The notes beneath the pieces are model-generated. The model was not told the DNA's origin. It saw only the letters and a program-made list of their open reading frames with translations, and searched no databases. From contig CAZGLY010000054.1 of assembly GCA_964526675.1 (NCBI GenBank), positions 1 to 18,250 of the forward strand: a stretch of DNA of 18,250 bases. The letters are read 5' to 3'. Position 1 is the stretch's first letter, and every line of letters starts with the position of its first letter. Below are positions 6,452 to 14,716 of the stretch, in pieces. A program made the translations under genes and the position numbers. The DNA is from CAZADA01 sp964526675 (GTDB lineage Bacteria > Pseudomonadota > Alphaproteobacteria > Caulobacterales > Maricaulaceae).

Positions 6452-9400
6452 ATGATCCCCGACGATTCTTGGCGATTTTGGATCGATCGCGGCGGCACGT
6501 TCACCGACATCATCGCCCGCGACCCCAACGGATCGGTGCGCACGGCCAAGCTCCTGTCGGAACACCCCGAGCAGTATGACGACGCAGTGGTGGCCGGAGT
6601 GCGCCGTCTGATGGGACTGGCGGCGGACGCCGCGATCCCCGCACGATCGATCGCGTCGGTGAAGCTCGGCACCACCGTCGCGACCAACGCGCTTTTGGAG
6701 CGCCGTGGCGCGCCAACGGCGTTCGTCACGACCGCGGGCTTCGGGGACAGCCTGATCATCGGGGATCAAAGCCGTCCGGACATTTTCGCCTTGGAAATCG
6801 TGCGCCCGGCGCCGCTCTACACCCAGGTCATCGAAATCGCCGGGCGTCTGGACGCCGAGGGACGTGAAGTGACGCCGCTCGATCGCGACGCCGCCGCCCG
6901 CGCCTTCGACGACGCGCGGAACGCCGGCTGCGAGGCGGCGGCGATCTGCTTGATGCACGCATGTCAGAACCCCGCGCATGAAGAGGCCCTGGCCGCGATC
7001 GCCGACGCGGCGGGGTTCGCGTATGTGGCGGTGAGTTCGCGCGTCGATCCTCTGATCAAATTGGCGCCGCGCGCGCGCACCACGCTGGCGGACGCGTATC
7101 TCACGCCGATCCTGCGCCACTATGTGGCGGGCTTGAGCGCGGCGCTCGGCGGGGCGCCGCTTTACCTCATGACGTCCGCAGGCGGGCTTATGGCGGCCAA
7201 CGCGGCCACCGGCCGCGATGTGCTGTTGTCGGGGCCCGCCGCCGGCGTTGTGGGGATGGCGAAAACCGCCGCGCGCGCCGGCGTGCGCCGGGTGCTCGGG
7301 TTCGACATGGGCGGCACCTCCACAGACGTGTCGCGCTTTGACGGAGACCACTACGAACGCAGCGCCCACAGCGTGGTCGGCGGGTGGCGGGTGCGCGCGC
7401 CGATGTTGGCGGTCCACACCGTGGCCGCCGGCGGGGGATCCATCCTGCATGTCGATGGCGAGCGCGCGCAGGTGGGGCCGCGCAGCGCCGGGGCGGATCC
7501 GGGGCCCGCGGCGTATGGACTTGGCGGACCGGTCACGGTGACGGACGCCAACCTGGTCCTGGGCCGGTTGGACGCGCGGTTCTTCCCGGCCGTGTTCGGC
7601 CCGGATGGCGATCGGCCGCTGAACCCCGAGGCGTCTCGCCGAAAGCTGGCGCAGCTGGCGTTTCGGATGGGCGCGGGCGGGTTGGAAGCCGCCGCGGAAG
7701 GCTTCATCGCGGTGGCGATCGAGAACATGGCGCAGGCGGTGAAACGCATCTCGACCGCCCAGGGCTACGACCCCTCGGATTATGCGCTGGCGAGTTTCGG
7801 CGGCGCGGGCGGCCAGCTGGCGTGCCGCGTCGCGGACGCGTTGGACATCCGCGCGGTCCTGATCCACCCCATGGCGAGCGTGCAATCGGCCTTGGGCGTG
7901 GCGCTGGCGGATTTGCGCATGGTCCGAGAAAGCACGCTCGCCGGGACGCTGGATGCGGCGGGCGCGGCCCGCGCGCGCGCGCGCGCCGACGCGTTGGAGG
8001 GCGAGTTGCGCGACGCCCTGGTGGATCAGGGGGCCGACCACGCGGCCGTTCGCCGCCAATCCCGAGCGCGGTTGCGTTACGAAGGAACGGACGCGGCGTT
8101 GACCGTCCCGCTCGCGGCGCCGGAGGCGATGCGTCAAGCCTTTGAGAACGCGCACCGACGGCTGTTCGGCTTTGTGGAGGACAGCCGCATCGCGATCGAC
8201 TCCATCGTGGTGGAGGTCGACGCCCCCTCTCCGGGCGCCGACGAATTGCGGTTCGACGCGCCCAAGCGCCGCGGCGGGCCCGCGCCGTTCGACCTGTCTC
8301 AGCGCTATGAAGATGGCGCGCTCACGCCCTGCCCCGTCTACCGCCTGCAGGATGTCGCCGCTGGCGGCGTGGTCCACGGTCCGGCGCTGATCGTGGAGCC
8401 GCACTCGCAAATCGTCGTCGACCGCGGCTGGCGCGCCGCCCGCCAGGAGGACGGCATGCTGGTCCTGCGCCGGCTGGAGACCAAGACCGCGCCCGCGGGA
8501 GACGGTGCGGTCGACCCGGTGCGGTTGGAGTTGTTCAACCGACGCTTCATGGCCGTCGCGGAGGACATGGGCGCCGCGCTGGAGCGCACGGCGAAATCGG
8601 TCAACATGAAGGAGCGGCTCGACTTTTCGTGCGCCGTGTTCGATCGCGAGGGCGGGCTGGTCGCGAACGCGCCGCACATGCCGGTGCATCTGGGCTCCAT
8701 GGGCGCGAGCGTGCGCGCGGCGCTCGACGCCTTCCCGGATCTGCGCGGCGGGGAAGCGGTCGTGGTGAACGCGCCGGCCGCCGGCGGCACCCATCTGCCA
8801 GACGTCACCGTGGTCGCCCCGGTGACCGAGCCCGGCGGCGAACGGCTGTTCTTCACCGCCGCGCGCGGCCATCACGCCGACATTGGCGGCGCAGAACCCG
8901 GCTCCATGCCTCCATTTTCGCGCCAACTCAGCGAGGAAGGCGTGGTGATTGCACCGATGAAGCTGTTGGAGGGCGGTGTTTTTCAGGAAGCCGCCGTGCG
9001 CGCCGCGCTCGCCTCAGGCCCTTATCCGGCCCGCAATCCCAATCAGAACATCGCGGATCTCAAGGCGCAGCTGGCGGCGTGCACCCGCGGCGCTCAAGGG
9101 TTGCTGCGCTTGGTCGCCGACCATGGGCGCGAGGTGGTGGTTCAGTATCTCGGTCATGTGCAAGACAACGCCGAAGAGGCCGTGCGCCGCGCCATCGCGC
9201 GTCTGACGGACGGCGCAGCGTGTGTGGCGATGGACGGCGGCGCGGAGATTCGGGTTTCGGTGCGCGTGGACCACGCCCGCCGTTCCGCGGTGATCGACTT
9301 CGCCGGCACGTCCGCGCAACAAGACACCAATTTCAACGCGCCGGCCGCGATCGCGCGCGCGGCGGCGCTTTATGTGTTCCGTGTGCTGACGGGCGACGAC

Positions 9401-10078
9401 ATCCCGCTGAACGACGGGGGTCTGAAGCCGCTGGAGATTCGCACGCCGGCCGGCTCCCTGCTCGACCCCGGCCCGGAGGCGGCGGTGGTCGCAGGCAATG
9501 TGGAGACGAGCCAGCACGTGGTCGACGCCCTTTTCCTAGCCACAGGCGCGTTGGCGGCCGCCCAAGGAACGATGAACAATCTGACGTTCGGCGATGCGGC
9601 GCGCCAATACTACGAGACGATCGCCGGCGGCGCGCCGGCGGGGCCCGCAGCTTCGGGCGCGGACGCCGTGCACACGCACATGACGAACTCCCGCTTGACC
9701 GATCCTGAGGTCCTCGAAGCGCGGTTTCCGGTGCGGGTGGAGGCGTTTGGCGTGCGCCAGGGCTCGGGCGGGGCCGGCGCGCGGCCCGGCGGCGACGGCG
9801 TGCGGCGACGCCTTCGATTTCTCGCCCCGATGTCGGTCGCGCTTCTCTCAACGCGTCGCGACGCGGGCGCGCCGGGTCTCGCGGGCGGACAGCCTGGCGC
9901 GCCCGGGGCTCAGACGCTCGAGCGCGCTGACGGCGGCCGGGAGGCCCTGGCGGGCCGGTTCCGCGTCACGGTGGAGGCTGGTGATGTGATCGAGATCCTC
10001 ACCCCCGGCGCGGGCGGCTGGGGCGCGGAGGGCGAGCCGGCGACGCCCAGCCCGGCGCGCGGGCCTCACATGCGGTAG
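6452..10078 (+). CDS. oplA: 5-oxoprolinase (ATP-hydrolysing), HyuA-HyuB fusion
   Basis: A 1208-residue cytosolic enzyme that opens 5-oxo-L-proline (pyroglutamate) to L-glutamate with ATP, salvaging glutathione-cycle or spontaneously cyclised glutamate. The ATG at 6452 has GGAG 7 nt upstream. Hydantoinase A N-terminal domain at residues about 7-185, with the nucleotide-binding DRGGTFTD (12-19). The hydantoinase A domain follows with FDMGGTSTDVSRFDG (about 285-298) and AVHTVAAGGGSI. The HyuB half is at about 688-1195, with MKERLDFSCAVFD and ANAPHMPVHLGSMG. Full length and domain order fit fused 5-oxoprolinases; N-methylhydantoinase and acetone carboxylase relatives are usually split, but the exact substrate is inferred. 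A (GC)8 run at 7971-7986 encodes an Ala-Arg repeat. The 3' end overlaps the convergent gene by 13 bp. Confidence 0.9.
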   Translation: MIPDDSWRFWIDRGGTFTDIIARDPNGSVRTAKLLSEHPEQYDDAVVAGVRRLMGLAADAAIPARSIASVKLGTTVATNALLERRGAPTAFVTTAGFGDSLIIGDQSRPDIFALEIVRPAPLYTQVIEIAGRLDAEGREVTPLDRDAAARAFDDARNAGCEAAAICLMHACQNPAHEEALAAIADAAGFAYVAVSSRVDPLIKLAPRARTTLADAYLTPILRHYVAGLSAALGGAPLYLMTSAGGLMAANAATGRDVLLSGPAAGVVGMAKTAARAGVRRVLGFDMGGTSTDVSRFDGDHYERSAHSVVGGWRVRAPMLAVHTVAAGGGSILHVDGERAQVGPRSAGADPGPAAYGLGGPVTVTDANLVLGRLDARFFPAVFGPDGDRPLNPEASRRKLAQLAFRMGAGGLEAAAEGFIAVAIENMAQAVKRISTAQGYDPSDYALASFGGAGGQLACRVADALDIRAVLIHPMASVQSALGVALADLRMVRESTLAGTLDAAGAARARARADALEGELRDALVDQGADHAAVRRQSRARLRYEGTDAALTVPLAAPEAMRQAFENAHRRLFGFVEDSRIAIDSIVVEVDAPSPGADELRFDAPKRRGGPAPFDLSQRYEDGALTPCPVYRLQDVAAGGVVHGPALIVEPHSQIVVDRGWRAARQEDGMLVLRRLETKTAPAGDGAVDPVRLELFNRRFMAVAEDMGAALERTAKSVNMKERLDFSCAVFDREGGLVANAPHMPVHLGSMGASVRAALDAFPDLRGGEAVVVNAPAAGGTHLPDVTVVAPVTEPGGERLFFTAARGHHADIGGAEPGSMPPFSRQLSEEGVVIAPMKLLEGGVFQEAAVRAALASGPYPARNPNQNIADLKAQLAACTRGAQGLLRLVADHGREVVVQYLGHVQDNAEEAVRRAIARLTDGAACVAMDGGAEIRVSVRVDHARRSAVIDFAGTSAQQDTNFNAPAAIARAAALYVFRVLTGDDIPLNDGGLKPLEIRTPAGSLLDPGPEAAVVAGNVETSQHVVDALFLATGALAAAQGTMNNLTFGDAARQYYETIAGGAPAGPAASGADAVHTHMTNSRLTDPEVLEARFPVRVEAFGVRQGSGGAGARPGGDGVRRRLRFLAPMSVALLSTRRDAGAPGLAGGQPGAPGAQTLERADGGREALAGRFRVTVEAGDVIEILTPGAGGWGAEGEPATPSPARGPHMR
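7971..7986 (+). repeat. (GC)8 dinucleotide tract inside the 5-oxoprolinase gene
   Basis: Sixteen bases of uninterrupted alternating GC encode part of an Ala-Arg-Ala-Arg stretch near residue 508. A two-base slip here would frameshift the gene between its HyuA and HyuB halves. The reading frame is intact in this sequence. Confidence 0.6.
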
Positions 10079-11886
10079 CGCGCCACGAACTGAACGCGCT
10101 CATCGCGCTCCAACGTCCGTGGATCCTCCCCTTCTTCGAACTGGAGTCCCAGGGAGAAGCGATCACCCGGCAACAGCACGTTCAGCTCGCTTTGGAACAA
10201 CGCCGCGTCCGCCAGAGCGTCTTGGGTCAGGTCTTCGCGCAGTCGATACGATGTCAGCCAACGCAGGCGACTGCCGGTGCTGGCGAAGACCCCGTTGAAG
10301 TGCATGTTCAGTTCAAAGTCGCCGCCGACACGGACATACCGGTCGATGTCTTGAAGCGGCAACGTGTCGCCGGGTTCGAACACCTCCGCGTAGTCGACCG
10401 CGGGCGAGGTGATGACCTGCATGTAGGGCGAAATCGCTCGACGGATGAGCGGCAACTGCTGAAAGCCCGGCACCGGAAACGTCGTGCGCGGATCGCCGAT
10501 CAGGCCGACGCTCGGGGTCAGCTGCACTTGCGCCCGCGCAAAAGACGACTCGAAGCTGGTGTCGGTCACCCACTCCAAGGACACCGGCGCTTGGATGCGG
10601 AACCGACTGGCCTTGTAGGTGCGCTCTTCGTGATGAATGTCGTCGTCGAGAGCGATGATGGCGCACTCCCGATTTCCCCGCATCTCCGGCGTGCGGCAGA
10701 CCTCGCGGCTGCGGGCGCGCCCACGCTCGATGAAGGACGACACTTCGAAGCCCGCGGTGACAAAGTCGACGTCCACGTCCGTCGTGTCGTCTTCCTCATC
10801 AATGATGGCGCGCCGCTTCACCGCCAGATACGGACGGACTTCCGTGCCCGACAAACGGTAGGTGAAGTCCCGCTCCGGCATCGTCGAGAAATGCTCAAAG
10901 AAGTCGCGATTGATTTTCTCCGGCGTGTTGGCCGACCACGGCGTCGGCAAGGACCACGGGTCCACCGACAGAGCAAACTCCCAATCCCAGATTTGGGTCT
11001 GACTTTCGTTGTTCAGGTTCACCGCGACGCCGGCCCCACGGCGTTGGGAGAGCGGGCGACTGACGTCCCGCTCGGTGGCGCCGACCCGCAAGCTGCGGCG
11101 CACCCAAGTGATCGGCCCGTCTATGCGGCGCGCGCGTTCGGCGCTGAGAAACTCGTCCCGCTGTTCAGGACAGCTCGCGATGATCCGAAACCGTTGATGA
11201 CGGTCGGCGATGAGGTTCTCCGCCCAACTGTCCGGCGCGTTGAGCACCTGGGACAGGAGCGTGTCTTCGTATTGTTTGTGGCGCGCGAAGATCAGTTGTT
11301 CGGTGTGCCGCAACTCCACACGGCGACCGTCCTCGACCATCCACGACAGAATGGAGTCGCCCTTATCCTCGCCGTTCTCCAGCGTCAGCATGCGCGCGAG
11401 CGCCCGCGCCATGCGGCTGATGGCGTCGGCTTCAAGTTCTGGATCAGTTTCGCCACGTTGGTCCGCTGCGCGCAGGGTGCGCATGCGCGCGCCAACCGCG
11501 GCGCCAAGCCACCGACGAAACTCGCTCTGGCCGTAGATGCGGTCGCGGGAGGCGTCCGCCGGCACGAGGTAGGCCCTCACCAGAGCTTGCACCAGACGGC
11601 GGCTTGGGTAGGTGCGGACGGCCTCGCCCTCAGCGCCGGCGTCAGCGGCGCAGGTCGGGCGGCTGTCCTCCGAAAGATCCCGCCACAGCGTCTCAAGAGG
11701 GTGAACAATCTCCGGCGTCGCCGCGGCGTCCAGCGGTTGGGCGGAGCGCTCCATCAACGGCTCGTCATCGCCGACGGCGGTGTCGGATTGGGCGGACGCG
11801 CCGGGTTGCACGGCGACCAGCATCAGGATCGCCGCCAGAGCGATGCCGCCATGAGACGTGCGCTGCACCAGGATCACACTCCGCAT
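10066..11886 (-). CDS. Envelope protein of unknown function, possible outer-membrane beta-barrel
   Basis: A 606-residue protein I do not recognise. The ATG at 11886 is preferred because it begins a clear signal peptide (MRSVILVQRTSHGG, core about 14-26, cleavage near residue 32 at ASA-QS). In-frame TTG codons at 11937 and 11946 near GGAGG are alternatives. Residues about 35-290 are charged and mainly helical, with cysteine residues (for example RPTCAADAG and IIASCPEQRDE). From about 290 to the end, alternating segments typical of transmembrane strands appear (WDWEFALSVDPW, VRPYLAVKRRAI, ARAQVQLTPSVGL, GDFELNMHFNGVF, SRLRWLTSYRL, DRFSLGLQFEEG, VQFVARYRM). The last residue is Met, not the aromatic residue usual for barrel proteins. 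An acidic insert (IDEEDDTTDVDVD) separates two strands. It is convergent with the 5-oxoprolinase gene and divergent from the hydrolase gene. Confidence 0.75.
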   Translation of the reverse strand: MRSVILVQRTSHGGIALAAILMLVAVQPGASAQSDTAVGDDEPLMERSAQPLDAAATPEIVHPLETLWRDLSEDSRPTCAADAGAEGEAVRTYPSRRLVQALVRAYLVPADASRDRIYGQSEFRRWLGAAVGARMRTLRAADQRGETDPELEADAISRMARALARMLTLENGEDKGDSILSWMVEDGRRVELRHTEQLIFARHKQYEDTLLSQVLNAPDSWAENLIADRHQRFRIIASCPEQRDEFLSAERARRIDGPITWVRRSLRVGATERDVSRPLSQRRGAGVAVNLNNESQTQIWDWEFALSVDPWSLPTPWSANTPEKINRDFFEHFSTMPERDFTYRLSGTEVRPYLAVKRRAIIDEEDDTTDVDVDFVTAGFEVSSFIERGRARSREVCRTPEMRGNRECAIIALDDDIHHEERTYKASRFRIQAPVSLEWVTDTSFESSFARAQVQLTPSVGLIGDPRTTFPVPGFQQLPLIRRAISPYMQVITSPAVDYAEVFEPGDTLPLQDIDRYVRVGGDFELNMHFNGVFASTGSRLRWLTSYRLREDLTQDALADAALFQSELNVLLPGDRFSLGLQFEEGEDPRTLERDERVQFVARYRM

Positions 11887-12005
11887 TCGCCCAGGCGCGC
11901 CGTCGGTCCCGGCGCATGTCAGGACGCGGCGTCGCAAGCCGCTCAACCTCCGCGCCCCCGACGCCCCGGCGCGGAGCCGAGAGACCGCGCAAAGGAGACG
12001 CTTTC

Positions 12006-12047
12006 ATGGCTCGATTCGCCCTAACAGCGGGCTGCGCGCGTCCATAA
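12006..12047 (+). CDS. Possible 13-codon small ORF with strong ribosome binding site
   Basis: An ATG at 12006 is preceded by AAAGGAG (11991-11997) with an 8-nt spacer, one of the best ribosome binding sites in the window. The frame encodes MARFALTAGCARP and stops at TAA (12045-12047). It ends 15 bp before the -35 box of the alpha/beta hydrolase promoter candidate, so it would be read only from a promoter further upstream. It may be a leader peptide, a small protein, the relic of a lost gene start, or chance. Confidence 0.25.
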   Translation: MARFALTAGCARP

Positions 12048-12061
12048 GGATTGTCGCAAGT

Positions 12062-12090
12062 TTGACGTGAACGTAAGCGTTAGCTATGGC
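12062..12090 (+). promoter_or_regulatory. Housekeeping-type promoter for a leaderless hydrolase transcript
   Basis: TTGACGT (12062-12068) and GCTATGGC (12083-12090) are separated by 14 nt. This fits the Caulobacter housekeeping consensus TTGACGS-N10-14-GCTANAWC, with all of TTGACG and GCTA present. The -10 box ends 6 nt before the ATG at 12097, so the expected transcript start coincides with the start codon. No Shine-Dalgarno is present, which agrees with leaderless translation. Confidence 0.6.
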
Positions 12091-12096
12091 TCACGG

Positions 12097-13116
12097 ATGT
12101 CTGACGTGGCCTCTTCCCCGCCGTCATCTGATGATGCAACGCCGCAGCGCGACGAGCGGACGTTTCCTCTCGCGCATTTGAAGGGCGAGCCCGCGCCGGC
12201 CCCGACGTGGTTTCACAGCGCCGTCGCCACCCCTCACACGGACGGCGACGTGACCGTCGAGGACGCCCGCATCGTCTGGCGACGGTGGGAGACGTCGGAT
12301 CCATCTTCGGCGCCGGCAAAGCGCGGCCTGGTGTTTGTGCATGGCGGCCTTGCCCATTTGGGATGGTGGGATTTCATCGCGCCTTTTTTTGCGGACGCCT
12401 GGACGCCGGTGGCCCTGTCGCTGTCGGGCATGGGCGGGTCTGACCATCGGAGCGTGTACCGCTCCGGCTGTTACGTGGCGGAGGTGGTCGCGGCCGCCCG
12501 ATCCGCGGGCGTTTTGGCGGACGGCATGACCGACGCCGAGAAGCCCGTGCTGATTGGCCACTCCTTCGGGGCGATCGTCTCCATGGCGGTGGCGGCGACC
12601 GCCGGCGAGCTCTTTGGCGGCGCGGTGTTGATGGACATTCCCGTGACCCCGCCCAAGGTGGAGGGCGCGGGCGAGCCGCGCCGCCGCGGCGGGCGGGTCT
12701 ACGCGACCTTGGCTGACGCCCTGGCGCGCTTTCGGCTCATGCCCGACCAAGAGTGCGAGAACATTTATCTCGTCGATCACGTGGCGCGCGGCGCGTTACA
12801 GCACGTCGACGGACCAGACGGGACCGGCTGGACGTGGCGGCATGACCCCGGTCTGTGGGTGAAACGGGATCGGAGCGAACGGTTCGATCCGGTGGCCCTG
12901 ATTGCGGGCGCCCAATGCCCTCTCGCCTTCGTGCGCGGCGCGCTGTCTGACTTGGTCACCGACGACGCCTGGGCCTTTATGGCCGCGAACCTGCCGGCGG
13001 GCGCGCCCATGGTGACCGTGCGCGAGGCGCGCCATCATTTGCTGCTGGATCAGCCGATCGCCACGGTGGGCGCGTTGGAGGGGATGTTGGCGGCCTGGTC
13101 GCCCACGGGACGATGA
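12097..13116 (+). CDS. Alpha/beta-fold hydrolase
   Basis: A 339-residue serine hydrolase of the alpha/beta-fold superfamily; the substrate is unknown. Numbered from the ATG at 12097: oxyanion-hole segment VFVHGG (79-84), nucleophile Ser156 in GHSFG, acid Asp285 in RGALSDLVTDD (Asp289 is the alternative), and catalytic His313 or His314 in ARHHLLLDQP. The lid region spans about 190-255. The ending in RHHLLLDQP is typical of esterase-like and haloalkane dehalogenase-like members, but no tryptophan or asparagine set allows a closer call. No signal peptide; probably cytosolic. The start was chosen because a promoter (12062-12090) puts the transcript start at this ATG. An in-frame GTG at 12067 would lie between the -35 and -10 boxes. 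It stands alone, divergent from the unknown envelope protein gene. Confidence 0.85.
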   Translation: MSDVASSPPSSDDATPQRDERTFPLAHLKGEPAPAPTWFHSAVATPHTDGDVTVEDARIVWRRWETSDPSSAPAKRGLVFVHGGLAHLGWWDFIAPFFADAWTPVALSLSGMGGSDHRSVYRSGCYVAEVVAAARSAGVLADGMTDAEKPVLIGHSFGAIVSMAVAATAGELFGGAVLMDIPVTPPKVEGAGEPRRRGGRVYATLADALARFRLMPDQECENIYLVDHVARGALQHVDGPDGTGWTWRHDPGLWVKRDRSERFDPVALIAGAQCPLAFVRGALSDLVTDDAWAFMAANLPAGAPMVTVREARHHLLLDQPIATVGALEGMLAAWSPTGR

Positions 13117-13173
13117 GCCCAACACCGGCCCGCGACGGGGCTCGGAAACCGTGCGTCAAGGCCCTCCGGTCTC

Positions 13174-13202
13174 TTGATGGCGTTCCAGGCGCGTGCTAGC
13201 GC
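13174..13202 (+). promoter_or_regulatory. Putative promoter of the oxidase subunit IV - pntAA pair
   Basis: TTGATGG (13174-13180) and GCTAGCGC (13195-13202) are 14 nt apart, the same geometry as the hydrolase promoter at 12062-12090. The expected start near 13209 leaves a leader of about 21 nt containing the GGGAG at 13220-13224. The -35 has one mismatch in TTGACG and the -10 has two in GCTANAWC. Confidence 0.45.
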
Positions 13203-13229
13203 GCTCGGCAATCATGGATGGGAGACCTC

Positions 13230-13538
13230 ATGACAGCCCCTGAAAACTACGCCCACGGCAGTATGGACGTGTCGGAACAAACCCGCACCTTCAATGGTTT
13301 CATGCGGGTGACGGTCTGGTCGTCGGCGTTGACGTCCGTCGCCGTGTTGTATTTGACCTTAATCTTCGCCGCGGGAACGCCCGCGTTCGGCGCGTTGGCG
13401 ATAGCGGTGATCGCCGCGCTCGCGGCCGGCCTCGGCTTGCGGTTGTCGCTGGCGTGGTATGCGACGGTGGCGGTGTTGACCGTCGCGGCGATCGCGATGA
13501 CGGGCTTCGTGGTGTTGCTGCGCACCGCCATGGGCTGA
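13230..13538 (+). CDS. aa3-type cytochrome c oxidase subunit IV family protein, extended
   Basis: A 102-residue membrane protein. The ATG at 13230 is preferred over that at 13218 because GGGAG (13220-13224) lies 5 nt before it. Residues about 9-31 (HGSMDVSEQTRTFNGFMRV) match the alphaproteobacterial aa3 oxidase subunit IV pattern, a short N-terminal stretch with TFNGF leading into a helix (about 31-48). In Paracoccus-type enzymes this subunit is about 50 residues with one helix and is dispensable for activity. Here two further hydrophobic segments follow (about 53-70 and 76-97), which is unusual for the family. It lies 41 bp upstream of pntAA, a pairing I recall from other alphaproteobacteria, and probably forms an operon with it. 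No other oxidase subunit is in the window. Confidence 0.75.
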   Translation: MTAPENYAHGSMDVSEQTRTFNGFMRVTVWSSALTSVAVLYLTLIFAAGTPAFGALAIAVIAALAAGLGLRLSLAWYATVAVLTVAAIAMTGFVVLLRTAMG

Positions 13539-13579
13539 CGAGGGCGCGCACGCGCCACGCAGGAAGCGGGAGTGACACG

Positions 13580-14716
13580 ATGAAACTGGGCGTGGCGAAG
13601 GAAACCCGTGATGGGGAGGCGCGCGTCGCGGCGTCGCCGGAGTCGATCAAGAAACTCACCGCCGCGGGCCATGACGTGCTGATCGAAGCGGGCGCGGGCG
13701 CCGGCTCGTCGTTCACCGACGGGGACTTCCAAAGCGCGGGCGCGACGGTGGGCTCCGCCGCCGACGCCTGGGGGGCGGACGTCGTGCTGTGCGTGCGCGG
13801 GCCGACGCGCGAGCAGCTGGGCCAGATGAAGCCCGGCGCCGGGCTGGTGGGGCTGCTGGAGCCCTACGACGACCGCACGATGCTGGACGCCTATGCGTCT
13901 GCGCGCGTTGACGCGTTCGCCATGGAGTTCACGCCGCGGATCACGCGCGCGCAGTCCATGGACGCCCTCTCGTCTCAAGCCAACTTGGCCGGCTACCGCG
14001 CGGTGATCGAGGCGTCTCAAGTGTATGGCCGGGCGCTGCCGATGATGATGACGGCCGCCGGCACGGTCGCGGCGGCGAAATGCTTCGTCATGGGCGCGGG
14101 CGTCGCGGGGCTGCAGGCCATCGCCACCGCCAAGCGCTTGGGCGCCATTGTCTCCGCCACCGATGTGCGTCCCGCCGCGAAGGAGCAGGTGGAGAGCCTC
14201 GCGGCCAAATTCGTCGCGGTGGAGGACGAAGAGTTCCAAGCCGCCCAGGACGCCGGCGGCTACGCCAAGGAAATGTCCGACGAATACAAGCAAAAGCAGG
14301 CGGAGCTGACGGCCAGCCACATCGCCAAGCAGGACATCGTCATCACCACCGCGTTGATCCCCGGCCGCCCCGCGCCGCGGCTGATCACGGCGGCGATGGT
14401 GGCCTCCATGCGGCCCGGCTCCGTGATCGTGGACATCGCGACGGCCCGTGGCGGCAATGTCGAAGGCGCGGTGAAGGATCAGATCGTCACGACGGACGGC
14501 GGGGCGACCATCATCGGCTGGTCGAACTTGCCCGGCCGCTTAGCCTCCGACGCTTCCGCGCTCTACGCGAAGAACCTGCTCAATCTCTCGCCGCTGCTCA
14601 CCGCGGACGAAGGCGCGGGCTACGCCCCCAAATGGGATGACGAGATTATCCAGGGCATGGCGCTGACCCGCGACGGCGCGGTGGTGCATCCCAACTTCGC
14701 GAAAGAGACGGCCTAA
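13580..14716 (+). CDS. pntAA: NAD(P) transhydrogenase subunit alpha part 1 (NAD-binding domain I)
   Basis: A 378-residue soluble NAD(H)-binding component (dI) of the proton-translocating transhydrogenase, which makes NADPH from NADH. The ATG at 13580 has GGGAG 7 nt upstream; upstream codons read low-complexity sequence. It starts KLGVAKETRDGEARVAASP, the alanine dehydrogenase/PNT N-terminal pattern. The RQD loop is present with the R. rubrum spacing: Arg120, Gln125, Asp128, Ser131. The Rossmann segment GAGVAGLQAIATAKRLGA is at 172-189, followed by ATDVRPA. It ends HPNFAKETA with no membrane segment, as in the three-subunit form. pntAB and pntB normally follow, but here only 29 bp separate the stop from the convergent cobO gene, so the partners are not adjacent. 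Confidence 0.93.
   Translation: MKLGVAKETRDGEARVAASPESIKKLTAAGHDVLIEAGAGAGSSFTDGDFQSAGATVGSAADAWGADVVLCVRGPTREQLGQMKPGAGLVGLLEPYDDRTMLDAYASARVDAFAMEFTPRITRAQSMDALSSQANLAGYRAVIEASQVYGRALPMMMTAAGTVAAAKCFVMGAGVAGLQAIATAKRLGAIVSATDVRPAAKEQVESLAAKFVAVEDEEFQAAQDAGGYAKEMSDEYKQKQAELTASHIAKQDIVITTALIPGRPAPRLITAAMVASMRPGSVIVDIATARGGNVEGAVKDQIVTTDGGATIIGWSNLPGRLASDASALYAKNLLNLSPLLTADEGAGYAPKWDDEIIQGMALTRDGAVVHPNFAKETA

Noticed and set aside
6167..8926. A 919-codon open frame on the minus strand, antisense to the 5-oxoprolinase gene and running into djlA
   Set aside because: Its product is Arg/His/Gly-rich without any domain and it is a shadow of high-GC codon bias; the plus strand encodes a complete recognisable enzyme.
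10192..12024. A 610-codon open frame on the plus strand opposite the unknown envelope protein
   Set aside because: It has low-complexity basic composition and no ribosome site or domain. The minus frame has a signal peptide and strand periodicity. Because the family is unknown, this choice is less certain than elsewhere.
13115..13143. GAGCCC/GGGCTC pair after the alpha/beta hydrolase as a terminator
   Set aside because: The 6-bp stem has a 17-nt loop and no T-run, so it is likely chance.
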